Shown here: positions 29,801 through 38,166 of the stretch, piece after piece
How the letters are laid out: each line of letters opens with the position of its first letter
Position numbering within the stretch: the stretch's first letter is position 1
Source: an uncultured Myxococcales bacterium
GTDB lineage: Bacteria; Myxococcota_A; UBA9042; DTJE01
DNA: 64,000 nucleotides
Direction of reading: 5' to 3'
NCBI GenBank assembly: GCA_903936705.1
Contig: CAIZWN010000005.1
Span: forward strand, 249,883-313,882
Notes under the pieces: generated by a model
Database searches by the model: none
Seen by the model: the letters and a program-made list of their open reading frames with translations, nothing else
Told to the model about the DNA's origin: nothing
Position numbers and translations under genes: made by a program

Positions 29801-29934
29801 TGCACGTTCGTAACATCGGGAAACGCGTCGATAGGCAGGCGGGTCCAGGCCACGATGCCAAGGCCGGCCAGGATCACCGTGACCAGGACCACCAGCAACC
29901 TGTTCCCAAGCAACCATTCCATGAAGCGCTGCAT
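26860..29934 (-). CDS. Heavy-metal RND efflux pump, CzcA/CusA family
   Basis: A 1024-aa inner-membrane RND transporter that drives metal ions out across the cell envelope with the proton gradient. It has the RND order: one helix, a large periplasmic loop, six helices, a second loop, five helices. Heavy-metal-branch features are RVSYPIEQLMRGLPRVKQVR near the N-terminus, SVGMVVDASIVVVENIRR in helix 4, and SGRAEISEDPMGPEQTDVFV before the second half. Zn/Co/Cd versus Cu/Ag cannot be decided by eye: the helix-4 motif lacks the classic CzcA DFG. GAGGGGG precedes the ATG; the adaptor gene ends ten bases upstream. Confidence 0.93.
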   Translation of the reverse strand: MQRFMEWLLGNRLLVVLVTVILAGLGIVAWTRLPIDAFPDVTNVQVMVLSKAPGLAAVDVEQRVSYPIEQLMRGLPRVKQVRSLSRAGLSQVVVVFDDDAETYWTRQVVFERLADVRDKLPPRVEPELGPISTGLGEIFQYTLESDQLSPTELRTLQDWVVAPRLKPIPGVNEINSFGGFVKQYQVLVHPDRLVGYGLTLQNVVEAVEKNNANAGGGVLVRDWEQVYLRGVGLLKDLPDIERIVLKSHDGAPVTVRDVADVVIGAEPRQGAVTRDGKGEVVAGLVILLKGENSKDVVDRTKEAIAKVQGSLPDGVRLSVFYDRTSLIEACIRTVMDVLLEGGILVVLVLFLFLAELRTALIVLFSLPFTFLVTFIVMRLAGISSNLMSLGGLAFSVGMVVDASIVVVENIRRHLAHRSEAGSKLRVVSEAFGEVARPVAFSVLIIGIILVPLYSLQGIEGKMFRPLASTMLIALLVSLAVAYTIVPVLAAWVLRQVPEREFGFVRRISDAYLRLLDRAIRHPRITVGAAVVLLAGAGALTPLIGTEFMPPLDEGSIAINVVRLPNASLEGTTRVSDFIEKRLMRFPEVETVVSKSGRAEISEDPMGPEQTDVFVMLKPRKEWGTGRDKTELVAAIQQDIGQIPGLRLSFSQPIALRVNELISGVKSDLAVKVFGDDLDLLKREADRVATVVRGIEGAQDVRVEQVSGMSQLDVEINRAAVARYGINIADVNEAIETGIGGSVASTFIEDQRRFAIVVRLPEANRRWVGDVERLLIRGAGGERVPLGQLALVRFVEAPAQVGRENGVRRVVVESNVRGRDLGGFVAEVQEKLEGISAGLPAGSFLEYGGQFENQQRAMRQLSIVGPVAFLMVLILLYMALGTVRDSLLVLLNLPFALVGGVVAVVGFGMELSVSAAVAFIVLLGIAVQNGVVLVAFFRQLRSRGYLVADTVREGCKLRFRPLLMTALTSFIGHLPMLYATGSGADIQRPLAVVVMGGLISCTLLTLVVLPAIYVWSAGVREGTVG

Positions 29935-29944
29935 GTTTCCCCCT

Positions 29945-31339
29945 CTAGTCCGCGCAGCCGGCGCCCATTTTCGAGCGCAGGACGTCGGACTTCAGGAGAA
30001 ATGCGCCGTCGGCGGCCACCTTCTGGCCCGCCTGGATCCCCCCCTTGATTTCGACCCAGCCATCCCATTCCCTGCCGACGCGAACCGGCCGCCGAACCCA
30101 GAAGTCCCCGTGATGCGGGACGAACACGAATGATCTCCCCTCGTCAATCATCAGGGCCGGACGCGGGATCGCCAGGACAACATCGTCCCCTGGCAGGCCC
30201 AGCTTGACATTCGCAAACATCCCCGGCCGCAGCTTGCCGTCGGGGTTGGCAGCGGACACGCGCGCCTTCACCGTGCGGGATTCACGGTCCATCACCGAAC
30301 CCAGCAGGTCCAGCGTACCCAGGAATTCCTGGTCGGGAAAAGCCTTCACGGTCACGACCGCTGCGACCGGTCCCTTTCCCAGACGGTCCTGGACCGTGCC
30401 CAGATTGTCCTCGTACAGGTCGGCCAGGACCCAGACCGGATCGGTTTCACCAATAACCATTGTGCTCTCGCCGGCCTTTGCTGCCTCGCCGGCTACGGCG
30501 TGCATCTCTACAACACGACCGTCTATCGGCGCCCGAACAACCAACCGACCCCGGGCGCTTCCCAAGCGACTCGCCCCCCCCAACGACTTCAAGTCGGACG
30601 TGTCCAGCCCAAGGCGCAAAAGGCGTTCGGAAGCTGCCCTGACCCTGATGTCGGCCGCCTCGAACGCCTGCCCGGCCTCCAGTGCCTCACGCTGGGACGA
30701 GACGCCTTCGCGGCGCAGCGCCTGCTGCCTCTCCAGAGTTCGCGCCGCAAGTTCAAGCGACGCCCGGGCGACCAGGTACTCACCCTGAGCATCGCCAAGA
30801 ACGATGCTGTCCACCTCGATCAACGCCTGCCCGCCCTTGACCCGGTCGCCCAACTGGACGTGCACCGCACGAATGACTCCGTCCGTGCGTGGAGCAAGAT
30901 GAGTGACCCGCCGCTCGTCGAAACGAACTTCGCCAGTCAAGGCCAACGGTGCTTCAACCGTACGCATGACAGCCTGGGCGATCCGTATCAAGCCGCCCTC
31001 GACCAGACATGGAGCAACCTTCACAACCCCCATCTCATAGCGGCACTCATCGCACTCGAAGGTCTTGACCCCATGTTCGCAACCTGCGCCAAACAGTTCC
31101 TCGACCGGACGATCAAGGTCGGATACCTGATCTCCCTCGCCATCGGAGTGTCCACCGGCTAACTTCGCAGATTCGTGTCCATCCGAGACCTGGGTCCGGG
31201 GGTTCTTGTCCTCCCGGGCGGGCTTCGTCTCGGCCGGCGACCTGGACGGCGGCACTTGCTTCCCGCAGGCAATCGCGAACATCAGCCCCACCAGGATCAT
31301 CGGCCGGCCGATTCGACTGGTCATTGTGTCATCGCACAT
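29945..31339 (-). CDS. RND efflux periplasmic adaptor, CzcB/CusB family
   Basis: A 464-aa membrane-fusion lipoprotein (lipobox AIAC, Cys25) linking the pump to the outer-membrane channel. After a charged linker comes a metal-site-like element, CEHGVKTFECDECRYEMG, seen in many heavy-metal adaptors and probably a metal loader. Then follow lipoyl halves (APRTDGVIRAVHVQLGDRVK; VRAPIDGRVVEMHAVAGE) around a helical hairpin, and the beta-barrel. ATG at 31339 overlaps the channel gene by 11 bases and has a G-run eight bases upstream; ATG at 31324 is the alternative. Confidence 0.9.
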   Translation of the reverse strand: MCDDTMTSRIGRPMILVGLMFAIACGKQVPPSRSPAETKPAREDKNPRTQVSDGHESAKLAGGHSDGEGDQVSDLDRPVEELFGAGCEHGVKTFECDECRYEMGVVKVAPCLVEGGLIRIAQAVMRTVEAPLALTGEVRFDERRVTHLAPRTDGVIRAVHVQLGDRVKGGQALIEVDSIVLGDAQGEYLVARASLELAARTLERQQALRREGVSSQREALEAGQAFEAADIRVRAASERLLRLGLDTSDLKSLGGASRLGSARGRLVVRAPIDGRVVEMHAVAGEAAKAGESTMVIGETDPVWVLADLYEDNLGTVQDRLGKGPVAAVVTVKAFPDQEFLGTLDLLGSVMDRESRTVKARVSAANPDGKLRPGMFANVKLGLPGDDVVLAIPRPALMIDEGRSFVFVPHHGDFWVRRPVRVGREWDGWVEIKGGIQAGQKVAADGAFLLKSDVLRSKMGAGCAD

Positions 31340-32570
31340 CCTCGATTCCCCCCGTCAGCACGGCAAGCGCCGTACATTCGGCCCGGGCCCGCAAGCCCGT
31401 CCCGATCTGTTCCTTCCTGACGTCCAGCAGAACTCGCCTGGCATCCAGCACCTCTATCAGCGAGAACTCGCCAAGCTCAAACCCGCGTTCGACCGCGCGA
31501 CTTGCGGCCTCGGCCCTGGGCAGAATCTCGGTTTCGAATCGCGACACGGAATCACGACCCTGCACGCACCTCTCCCACGCCTCGCCTGTCTCGGCTACCA
31601 GGTCGCGCAAAGCCACCTCGGCGGCCATCGTTTCGGCCTGGCGCTGGGCCTCGGCCCTTCGAATCCCGCCCGAGTTCCAGTTCCATACTGGCAGTCTGAC
31701 CTGCAACAAGCCGCCGGCGACGTCCCGATCGGACTCCCGGTCAAAATACCCCCCCAGGGAAAAGCCCGGGATCCGACGGGCCTTTTCGGCCGCCACCATG
31801 GCATCGCGAGCCTGGATCCGTGATTGGGCTGCAGCAAGACGCGGGTGTGCCGCCAGAACACTTCGAACTGCATCGTCTCGTCCGCACGGCGCCGGCCAAC
31901 CGACCGGCTCTGCGTGCACCCGAGGCTCGACTCCATCCGGAAGTCCCATTACCACTGCCAGGGATCGCCTCTCGGAACGCGCATCGGCCCTGGCCCGGTC
32001 AAGGTCAATCCTTACCCGCTCCAGCTCGGTTTCGATCCGCGGAAGTTCCGGAGGTCGAGCCTCACCCTTTTCAACTCGCAGGCGAATCATCGACGCCAGT
32101 CGCGCAACCTGTGACTCGGTTTCCTCGAGAGTCGCCACCAGGCGCTGGTCGAACACGATTCTCCAGAACAGACCGGCAAGTCGCCCCAGAACACTGCGAC
32201 GAGTCAAGCGAGCGTCCTGCCGGCATGCGTCCGCTTCGGACCTGGCCGCGCGAACCTCGGCGCCACGGGGCCCTACCCAGTCGAACGGAAGGGACAGTCC
32301 GACTCCCCACTCGAATGCGTCGGACTGACCTCCATGAGGCATGCCGCTTCCTAAACGAACCTCTGCCTCGGGATTTTGCACCTGGCCGACGGCGTCCACG
32401 CCGGCCTCGGCAGCCCGCGCCAGAAATCGAGCCTCCTGGAGCTGCGGCAACGCATCAAGCCGCCCAACCAGGTCGGACCAGGTCATCTCGAACGATGGCG
32501 ACTCTTTCGCGACAGCCGATCCGGCAAATGTCACCGTCAGGACTGCGCAGCAAATCGCGCTTGCACGCAT
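31329..32570 (-). CDS. TolC-family outer-membrane channel, CzcC-like
   Basis: A 413-aa exported protein (signal peptide about residues 1-22, ending AVAKES) made almost wholly of long coiled-coil helices, as in outer-membrane efflux proteins of the OEP/TolC class. Repeated elements ARSEADACRQDARLTRRSVL and ERGFELGEFSLIEVLDARR mark the two structural halves. With the adaptor and pump it forms a tripartite metal exporter. ATG at 32570 follows a run of seven Gs; the longer in-frame extension upstream would remove the signal peptide from the N-terminus and is rejected. Confidence 0.9.
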   Translation of the reverse strand: MRASAICCAVLTVTFAGSAVAKESPSFEMTWSDLVGRLDALPQLQEARFLARAAEAGVDAVGQVQNPEAEVRLGSGMPHGGQSDAFEWGVGLSLPFDWVGPRGAEVRAARSEADACRQDARLTRRSVLGRLAGLFWRIVFDQRLVATLEETESQVARLASMIRLRVEKGEARPPELPRIETELERVRIDLDRARADARSERRSLAVVMGLPDGVEPRVHAEPVGWPAPCGRDDAVRSVLAAHPRLAAAQSRIQARDAMVAAEKARRIPGFSLGGYFDRESDRDVAGGLLQVRLPVWNWNSGGIRRAEAQRQAETMAAEVALRDLVAETGEAWERCVQGRDSVSRFETEILPRAEAASRAVERGFELGEFSLIEVLDARRVLLDVRKEQIGTGLRARAECTALAVLTGGIEDVR

Positions 32571-32649
32571 ATGTCCCCCCCCGGAGCCAAGGAAGGCTCC
32601 CGACCACTGGCTTTCAGATTCATTAACTAAATTGACCAACTGGCCAGAA

Positions 32650-32979
32650 TCAGGTTCGCGGAGGGCGGAACGGCGAAGCAATGGCTCCCAGACTCGACGG
32701 GATGCCGATGGACACCGCATGCATCTCAATTGGATCATCGGCACGAACGACAGCCGGACCATTCATGGCTACCGCCGGGACATGGCACATACAATCGCAG
32801 GAGTGCAGCTGCGGTTTGGGGTCGTCATGGTCCGCGGACGCCGCACACGCACTGGCGGCTGACGACGAACATGACAGAGCGCACTCGTCTTCTTCCAGGC
32901 AGGGCTGCACCTGCGCAACTCCGGCCATGAAGGCCAGCAGCGCAACCAACGAGACAGTCTGGCGGAAGAATTCGGCCAT
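32650..32979 (-). CDS. Small exported Cys/His-rich protein of the metal efflux operon (CzcI-like)
   Basis: A 109-aa protein with a signal peptide (FFRQTVSLVALLAFMAGVAQ) and a middle rich in Cys, His, Asp and Ser (CLEEDECALSC; LHSCDCMCHVP). It ends SPFRPPRT, an end style shared by small exported proteins that often head metal efflux operons. Probably a periplasmic metal-binding or regulatory protein. It is first in the operon, 79 bases before the channel gene; assignment to CzcI or DUF2946 is by style and context only. Confidence 0.6.
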   Translation of the reverse strand: MAEFFRQTVSLVALLAFMAGVAQVQPCLEEDECALSCSSSAASACAASADHDDPKPQLHSCDCMCHVPAVAMNGPAVVRADDPIEMHAVSIGIPSSLGAIASPFRPPRT

Positions 32980-33004
32980 CACGATCCCTGCAGAATCCCT
33001 GGAA

Positions 33005-33033
33005 ATCCTGCTAAATGAACCTCCAGAAGTCAA
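33005..33033 (-). promoter_or_regulatory. Possible promoter of the metal efflux operon
   Basis: TTGACT (33028-33033, minus strand), 17-base spacer, CAGGAT (33005-33010); weak -10. It overlaps the stop of the upstream gene. Confidence 0.35.
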
Positions 33034-33635
33034 CCGGCGTCGACATCCCAGGTCTTTCCAAGCTTGCTGGGGCTGAGCGTGGTCCTGGCACGCTGGCCGT
33101 CGGGACCGGAAAGCCTGACATTGTAGGCACTTTTGGCAGGGGACCACTGCAGCAGGCCCGTCCAACCCTTGAACGAACCAGTCAGAACGCGAGCGCGGGT
33201 GCCCGCCGGAACAGGGGGCTTTACGGCACTGGACTTTCCAACCGGCTTCGCTGCTTTACCAACAGGCTTCGCTGCCTTTGCAACCGGCTTAGCTGCCTTT
33301 GCAACCGGCTTAGCTGCCTTTGCAACCGGCTTCGCCGCCTTTACAGCGGGCTTCGATTTGACACGCACCGCATCCTTGGTTTTCTGAACTGGAGCGACTG
33401 TCTCCACCCGGCTTGCCACCGGAACGCGGGGGGGCGGGTTGAAGACGGGCGCAGGCTGACGCCATACCGAGGGCGGAGGAGGAGGAGGAGGAGGTTGACC
33501 GATTATCGCGCCAACGATATCGCCACCCGGAATGCGACCAAGAAACTCGTGAACAGCCGGTACATCGACCACCTTGCGCGCCTCGACCAGAACCTGCCGC
33601 ACAAGACCTTCCAGTTGCTCGACAACGATCCGCAT
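33030..33635 (-). CDS. Lys/Ala/Pro-repeat protein with C-terminal KOW-like domain
   Basis: A 201-aa protein in three parts. Residues 1-50 are a helical region (MRIVVEQLEGLVRQVLVEAR) resembling phasin or coiled-coil association segments. A poly-Pro run and a histone-H1-like basic region follow, with five VAKAAKP heptads encoded by 21-bp DNA repeats. The end (TRARVLTGSFKGWTGLLQW) looks like a KOW/SH3 barrel as in NusG. DNA or RNA binding is a reasonable guess; the repeat tail resembles H1-like proteins of myxobacteria. GGAGG lies before the ATG at 33635. Confidence 0.7.
   Translation of the reverse strand: MRIVVEQLEGLVRQVLVEARKVVDVPAVHEFLGRIPGGDIVGAIIGQPPPPPPPPSVWRQPAPVFNPPPRVPVASRVETVAPVQKTKDAVRVKSKPAVKAAKPVAKAAKPVAKAAKPVAKAAKPVGKAAKPVGKSSAVKPPVPAGTRARVLTGSFKGWTGLLQWSPAKSAYNVRLSGPDGQRARTTLSPSKLGKTWDVDAG
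33240..33344 (-). repeat. Five 21-bp tandem repeats
   Basis: Five in-frame 21-bp units at 33240, 33261, 33282, 33303 and 33324; the third and fourth are identical. Each encodes one Lys/Ala/Pro heptad. Confidence 0.9.
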
Positions 33636-33956
33636 TGCTTCCTCCAAATTCCGGACCGCGCCCACAGTAGCACGAGTCAGGTTGATCGTTCAATTCCCGA
33701 CTCATCGGCAGAAGGCATTCCAGTCAATTCTTGACACGAAGTCTTCTTACCTCGCATGACTGCCCGAGCCTGCCAGGCAAGATGCATCCGGGATTCGGGA
33801 ATTTGTCCTGAGACGTAGAACATTCAATCTTTCATGCACATTTTTTGAAACTGACCCAAATCACGCCTCGCCAGGAAACTCATTAGTCGTACAATCCTCC
33901 CGTGATTCGGAAGGTGCGCGACCACGGGGCCGCACCGGATTTATCTGGAGGACAAC
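33636..33956. other. Divergent intergenic region
   Basis: This separates the repeat protein from the large PHP lipoprotein gene. A leftward promoter is proposed separately. On the right side I see only a -10-like TACAAT (33890-33895) without a matching -35. No small gene or RNA stands out. Confidence 0.4.
33664..33693 (-). promoter_or_regulatory. Possible promoter of the repeat-protein gene
   Basis: TTGAAC (33688-33693, minus strand), 18-base spacer, TACTGT (33664-33669). Confidence 0.35.
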
Positions 33957-36881
33957 ATGAACATGACACGACTGATGGGCCTCGGATTGGCTATTGTGGC
34001 TGCCGGCTGGCTGGCCTGTGGTTCGTCGGAGAGTTCGGGGACGGACACCGTGGACCACGGGACCACGGATACAGCCGACGTGATCGTGGATATTCCGGTG
34101 GATTCGCCAGCCGATGGGCTGGACGTGGATACTGACGTCACGCCGGACACGGCAACTGATGTCGCGATGGATGTTGCAGCCGACAGCGACATCGGCCCAA
34201 CGCCCTACCTGTCAGCCCGCAAGGTTGAAGTGAAGGCAGATCTGGTGGGCGGCGACAACGCCTACGGCATCGTCGGTCACGCCTACGTGATCGAAAACAA
34301 CCGAGTACGCTTCCTGATCCAGGACGCCGGCACATCCGTGCATCTGTACCTTTACGGCGGCAACCTGATCGACGCCGACGTGAGGCACTGGGAAGGCGAA
34401 CCGGGCAACGACCAGTGGCGCGAGATGTTCGCGATCGTTGGATTCAGGGTGTGCGCATCCGAAAAGGTCGAGGTCATCAAGGACGGGTCCGACGGCAAGG
34501 AAGCGATCCTGCGGGTAACCGGCAGGGACGCGAACACCAACATGATCGCCATGCTGGACAACATGGCTCAGCCGCTGGACCTCACTTTGCAGAATGACTA
34601 CGTGCTGGCGCCTGACTCGCCTATTCTCACCTTGCGTACCACCGCTATCAACGACACCAAGTACGGGCTGACCGACATGGTCGCTGGCGACTTCCTGTCA
34701 TTCGGCGGGGCACAGCACGTCTTCTCGATGGAAAACGGCTTCGGCGATGCGGCCGGTGACGTTGCTGCAATTGCCAGTACGGGGCGCGGATCCTCCTACG
34801 GCTATACCATCAAGTCGGGCACGATGAACCTGCCGCTGGTTGATGCCAGCGGGACAATCAGCCTTCTAACATCAAGCTTCGCGGTACCAGCGTTCGGACA
34901 GGCTTCGTTCGAGCGATACATGGTGGTCGGCAACGGGGACGTCGCATCGGTGCTGGACGTGATCCGGCAGATCCGCGGCGAGGCTTTCGCGTCCCTGCGC
35001 GGAAGTGTCAAGGACGAGGCCGGTGCCGCACTGGCCGGGGCCAGAGTTACCGCCCTGACAGGAACCGGCAACGCACGCCGGGCAATGAATCAGGCCATCA
35101 CTGGCGCGGACGGGGCCTACGTGATGGGTTTGCCTGCGGGGACCTACGACATGGCCGCGACAGCCCCAGGTCGCGCCACGCGGACGGATTCCGTGATTGT
35201 TCCCGAAGGCGGGACGACGAAGGATTTTGCATTCGCGGCCGAGGGTAGAATCACGCTGTCGATCGACGAGGTGGATGGCGCGGAAACGACCACTGCCGCC
35301 ACGATCGGACCGGTACCAGGCAAGGCTTCGCTGGTGTGCCTGGATGACGACGGAGGATCGGACCAGGTCATTGAGGAGAGCGCCAACGGATGTGCAATGG
35401 CCTCGGGCGGTGGATTCAGTGCAACCAGCCAGTGGTGCGAATTGGGCATGTACCCGATGGGCAGCGGGAAGGGATCCGTCTGCACACTGTTGAACTCGGC
35501 GCACGGCACGGCCGCCACGGTTCCGCTGAAGCCGGGCCACTACAAGATCGTCGTGTCGCGCGGCCCCGAATACGAACAGAACGTGTTCGAGGACGTCGAA
35601 ATCAAGGCCGGCGAAACCACAACCGTCGCAGCCAAGCTGTTCAGGTCTGTGGATACCTCCGGATACCTGTCTGCCGACTTCCACCAGCACACGTTCGGCA
35701 GCCTCGATTCGGCCATGTCACCTTTTGACAAGACCGTCGCAAACCTGAACGAAGGCGTCGAGATTGCTGCGGACACCGAGCACGACATAGTGCGCTCGTA
35801 CGACGACATGATCGCAGCAATGCAAGTCGGGACGCGGATCCACGGACTGAACGGCGACGAAGTATCCGTGAACACGGTCGGCCATTTCAACCTGTTCGGC
35901 TGGGAAGGCAAGCTTGTCAACGACGATGGAACTGCTGGAGACATGTTGCCCTTCGCTGGCACCAAGCTGTTCTCCGGCAAGACCCAGCCTCAGCTGACCG
36001 CTGCAATCCGCACCATCCCCGGCGTGTCTCTGTGGCAGATGAACCACCCGCGCGACGAGGGATCGGGATATTTGACATTCATCCAGTTCGACCCGACTAC
36101 CGGCAATTCGTTCAACGACACCGAACCGATGGAATGGGGCTACGACATGATGGAAGTGAAGGGGTACGTGGGAACTCCAGCCCAGTACCTGGAATCTGCC
36201 GACATAGGCATGGCAAAACTGGCCGCCCGCGGATCAGGCGACATCCCCACCATGCGTGACTGGTTCGGTTGGCTGAACCTGGGGCATCCGATCACGGCGA
36301 CCCACAATTCGGACAGCCACTTCCGCAACCATTCGGTGGGATGGGGCCGCAATTTCCTGCGCGTCGGCGACAAGACACCGGACACGGTCACTACGGCCGA
36401 TATTTCTGCGGCAGTCAAGGCCGAGCAGGTCATCGTTTCGCACGGGCCATTCGTGCAGGTATTCGTGGAAGGCGTCGAGCGCATGGGCCACGGGGATCTG
36501 GTTCCGCCCGGAACTGAGGGAAAGGTCACGGTTCGGCTGAAGGTCCAGGCGCCCACATGGATGGACGTGACCAGCGTCGAGGCTTACGGCAACGGTCGTC
36601 CACTGGTTCTGGAAGAGGTGGACGGCAAGCTGGTTCAAAAGACTGACGCCCTTGAGGGAGCACCGCTTTCAATCGCCCTGCCGCTGGCCAGCCAGCCAGC
36701 AGACGGTGCCGTGCGCGCTGATGTGGACGTGGTTCTGTCTCCTGCCGTAGATACGTGGTACGTGTTCCTGGTCCGCGGAGCACTTAGCGTCTGGCCACTG
36801 GGAGGCGGAACTCCCCTCGGCTACACCAACGCACTTTATGTCGATGTCGGTGGCAACGGTTTCACCGGCAGTCTTCAGTAG
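33957..36881 (+). CDS. Large PHP-domain (CehA/McbA-like) lipoprotein
   Basis: A 974-aa exported lipoprotein: lipobox GWLAC (Cys21), then an Asp-rich linker to about residue 75 with spaced Asp-Val pairs. Residues 80-340 form an all-beta region. Residues about 345-435 look like a carboxypeptidase-regulatory-type Ig domain (GARVTALTGTGNARRAMNQA; GAYVMGLPAGTYDMAA). The C-terminal part is a PHP metallohydrolase: ADFHQHTFGS gives His-x-His, followed by EIAADTEHD and THNSDSHFRNHS, the order of the CehA/McbA branch (phosphoesterases and carbaryl-type hydrolases). A surface or periplasmic hydrolase is likely; the substrate is unknown. GGAGG precedes the ATG. Confidence 0.82.
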   Translation: MNMTRLMGLGLAIVAAGWLACGSSESSGTDTVDHGTTDTADVIVDIPVDSPADGLDVDTDVTPDTATDVAMDVAADSDIGPTPYLSARKVEVKADLVGGDNAYGIVGHAYVIENNRVRFLIQDAGTSVHLYLYGGNLIDADVRHWEGEPGNDQWREMFAIVGFRVCASEKVEVIKDGSDGKEAILRVTGRDANTNMIAMLDNMAQPLDLTLQNDYVLAPDSPILTLRTTAINDTKYGLTDMVAGDFLSFGGAQHVFSMENGFGDAAGDVAAIASTGRGSSYGYTIKSGTMNLPLVDASGTISLLTSSFAVPAFGQASFERYMVVGNGDVASVLDVIRQIRGEAFASLRGSVKDEAGAALAGARVTALTGTGNARRAMNQAITGADGAYVMGLPAGTYDMAATAPGRATRTDSVIVPEGGTTKDFAFAAEGRITLSIDEVDGAETTTAATIGPVPGKASLVCLDDDGGSDQVIEESANGCAMASGGGFSATSQWCELGMYPMGSGKGSVCTLLNSAHGTAATVPLKPGHYKIVVSRGPEYEQNVFEDVEIKAGETTTVAAKLFRSVDTSGYLSADFHQHTFGSLDSAMSPFDKTVANLNEGVEIAADTEHDIVRSYDDMIAAMQVGTRIHGLNGDEVSVNTVGHFNLFGWEGKLVNDDGTAGDMLPFAGTKLFSGKTQPQLTAAIRTIPGVSLWQMNHPRDEGSGYLTFIQFDPTTGNSFNDTEPMEWGYDMMEVKGYVGTPAQYLESADIGMAKLAARGSGDIPTMRDWFGWLNLGHPITATHNSDSHFRNHSVGWGRNFLRVGDKTPDTVTTADISAAVKAEQVIVSHGPFVQVFVEGVERMGHGDLVPPGTEGKVTVRLKVQAPTWMDVTSVEAYGNGRPLVLEEVDGKLVQKTDALEGAPLSIALPLASQPADGAVRADVDVVLSPAVDTWYVFLVRGALSVWPLGGGTPLGYTNALYVDVGGNGFTGSLQ

Positions 36882-36921
36882 CGAATCTGCTTTGATCCCC
36901 ACCCACGACCAGGAGGTCACC

Positions 36922-38097
36922 ATGGGAATGCTGTCTGGTATGCGCGTGCTGGACTTGTCCATGCGCCTGCCTGGGCCTTTCTGCACACTGATGCTTGCCG
37001 ACCACGGGGCAGACGTAATCCTCGTGACACCCCCCGGCCAGGAAAGCATGAACCCCTTCACTGGTGAACCGCCTGGTTTGTCTGCCTACGAACGCTACCT
37101 GAATCGTGGCAAGCGCAGCCTGTCCCTGAATCTGAAGCTCCCGGCAGGGCGCGAGGTTTTCATGCGACTGGCCGCCACCGCCGATGTGGTGGTGGAGGGT
37201 TTCAGACCGGGGGTGGCAGCCCGCCTGGGCGTGGACTCGGAGACGCTTCGGACCGCCTTTCCAAGCCTGATCTACTGCTCCATCAGCGGCTACGGGCAGG
37301 ACGATCCCCGCGCCAGATTGGCTGGGCACGACATCGACTACCTCGCGTGGTCTGGCGTTCTTGGCTTGAACGGCGTTTCCGGCGGGGCACCGGTGCCCTT
37401 GCCGGTGCAGGCCGGTGACATTTTCGGCGGGTCCATGATGGCGGTTACGGCCATCCTGATGGCGCTGTTTGCACGGCAGCGAACCGGCAGCGGAGCCACA
37501 CTGGACGTGCCAATGACCGACGGCGCCATGACGCTTCTGGCGCTTCAGGCGCCGCATCAACTGGCCGGCGACGGCCCCCAGCCGTCACGCGGGGAAATGC
37601 CGTTGTCGGGAGCCTTCCCCTGCTACGATCTCTACCGTTGCGGCGACGGGGGTTACCTGGCAGTCGGCGCACTGGAGCCTGTTTTCTGGGGACGATTGAT
37701 GGAGGCACTAAACCTGACCGAACTTGCATGGGGGCAGTTCGCCACCGGCGAGGACGGGCTGCTGGTGCGCGAGTCCGTCACGTCGGCACTGGCCGCCCGA
37801 TCGCGTGACAACTGGATGGAGATACTGGGACCCGTTGACTGCTGCGTTGCTCCGGTCTTATCCCTGGACGAAGCCCTGAACCACCCCATAGCAAGGTCGC
37901 GCGGCATGATTGTGAACGTGCCTTCGCCGCTTGGCGGCCACGATCGTCAGCTTGGAGTGCCATTCCTGTGCGACGGTGCTCGACCGACGCCATCTGCGGC
38001 CCCGCGCATGGGACAGCACAGTGACGGCATTCTTCAGTCCCTGGGATACGACGCTGCCGCCATACAGGTTCTGCGGCACGACGAGGTCACCGGATAG
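36922..38097 (+). CDS. CaiB/BaiF family III CoA-transferase, alpha-methylacyl-CoA racemase-like
   Basis: A 391-aa family III CoA-transferase-fold enzyme. AGHDIDYLAWSGVLG, QAGDIFGG and GGYLAVGALEPVFWGRL match the alpha-methylacyl-CoA racemase branch; the His and Asp in the first two blocks fit the racemase acid/base pair. Such racemases invert the 2-methyl group so that branched acyl-CoAs can enter beta-oxidation, consistent with the thiolase and multifunctional enzyme just downstream. A true CoA-transferase is the alternative. AGGAGGT precedes the ATG at 36922; longer starts overlap the end of the lipoprotein gene. Confidence 0.85.
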   Translation: MGMLSGMRVLDLSMRLPGPFCTLMLADHGADVILVTPPGQESMNPFTGEPPGLSAYERYLNRGKRSLSLNLKLPAGREVFMRLAATADVVVEGFRPGVAARLGVDSETLRTAFPSLIYCSISGYGQDDPRARLAGHDIDYLAWSGVLGLNGVSGGAPVPLPVQAGDIFGGSMMAVTAILMALFARQRTGSGATLDVPMTDGAMTLLALQAPHQLAGDGPQPSRGEMPLSGAFPCYDLYRCGDGGYLAVGALEPVFWGRLMEALNLTELAWGQFATGEDGLLVRESVTSALAARSRDNWMEILGPVDCCVAPVLSLDEALNHPIARSRGMIVNVPSPLGGHDRQLGVPFLCDGARPTPSAAPRMGQHSDGILQSLGYDAAAIQVLRHDEVTG

Positions 38098-38166
38098 ACG
38101 ACTTCTGAACCCTTGACATCGCTGAATATTCAAGGCAGCTTACCTAAGTAATCTAGGAGAAATCTG

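Noticed and set aside
33731-33759. TTGACA in the gap before the PHP lipoprotein gene
   Set aside because: The sequence 17-18 bases later (around GCATGAC) is not a credible -10, and the site is more than 200 bases from the start codon.
38113-38141. Perfect TTGACA upstream of the thiolase gene
   Set aside because: No -10-like hexamer at 16-18 bases; the nearest TACCTA is 23 bases away, and the gene is likely cotranscribed with the racemase.
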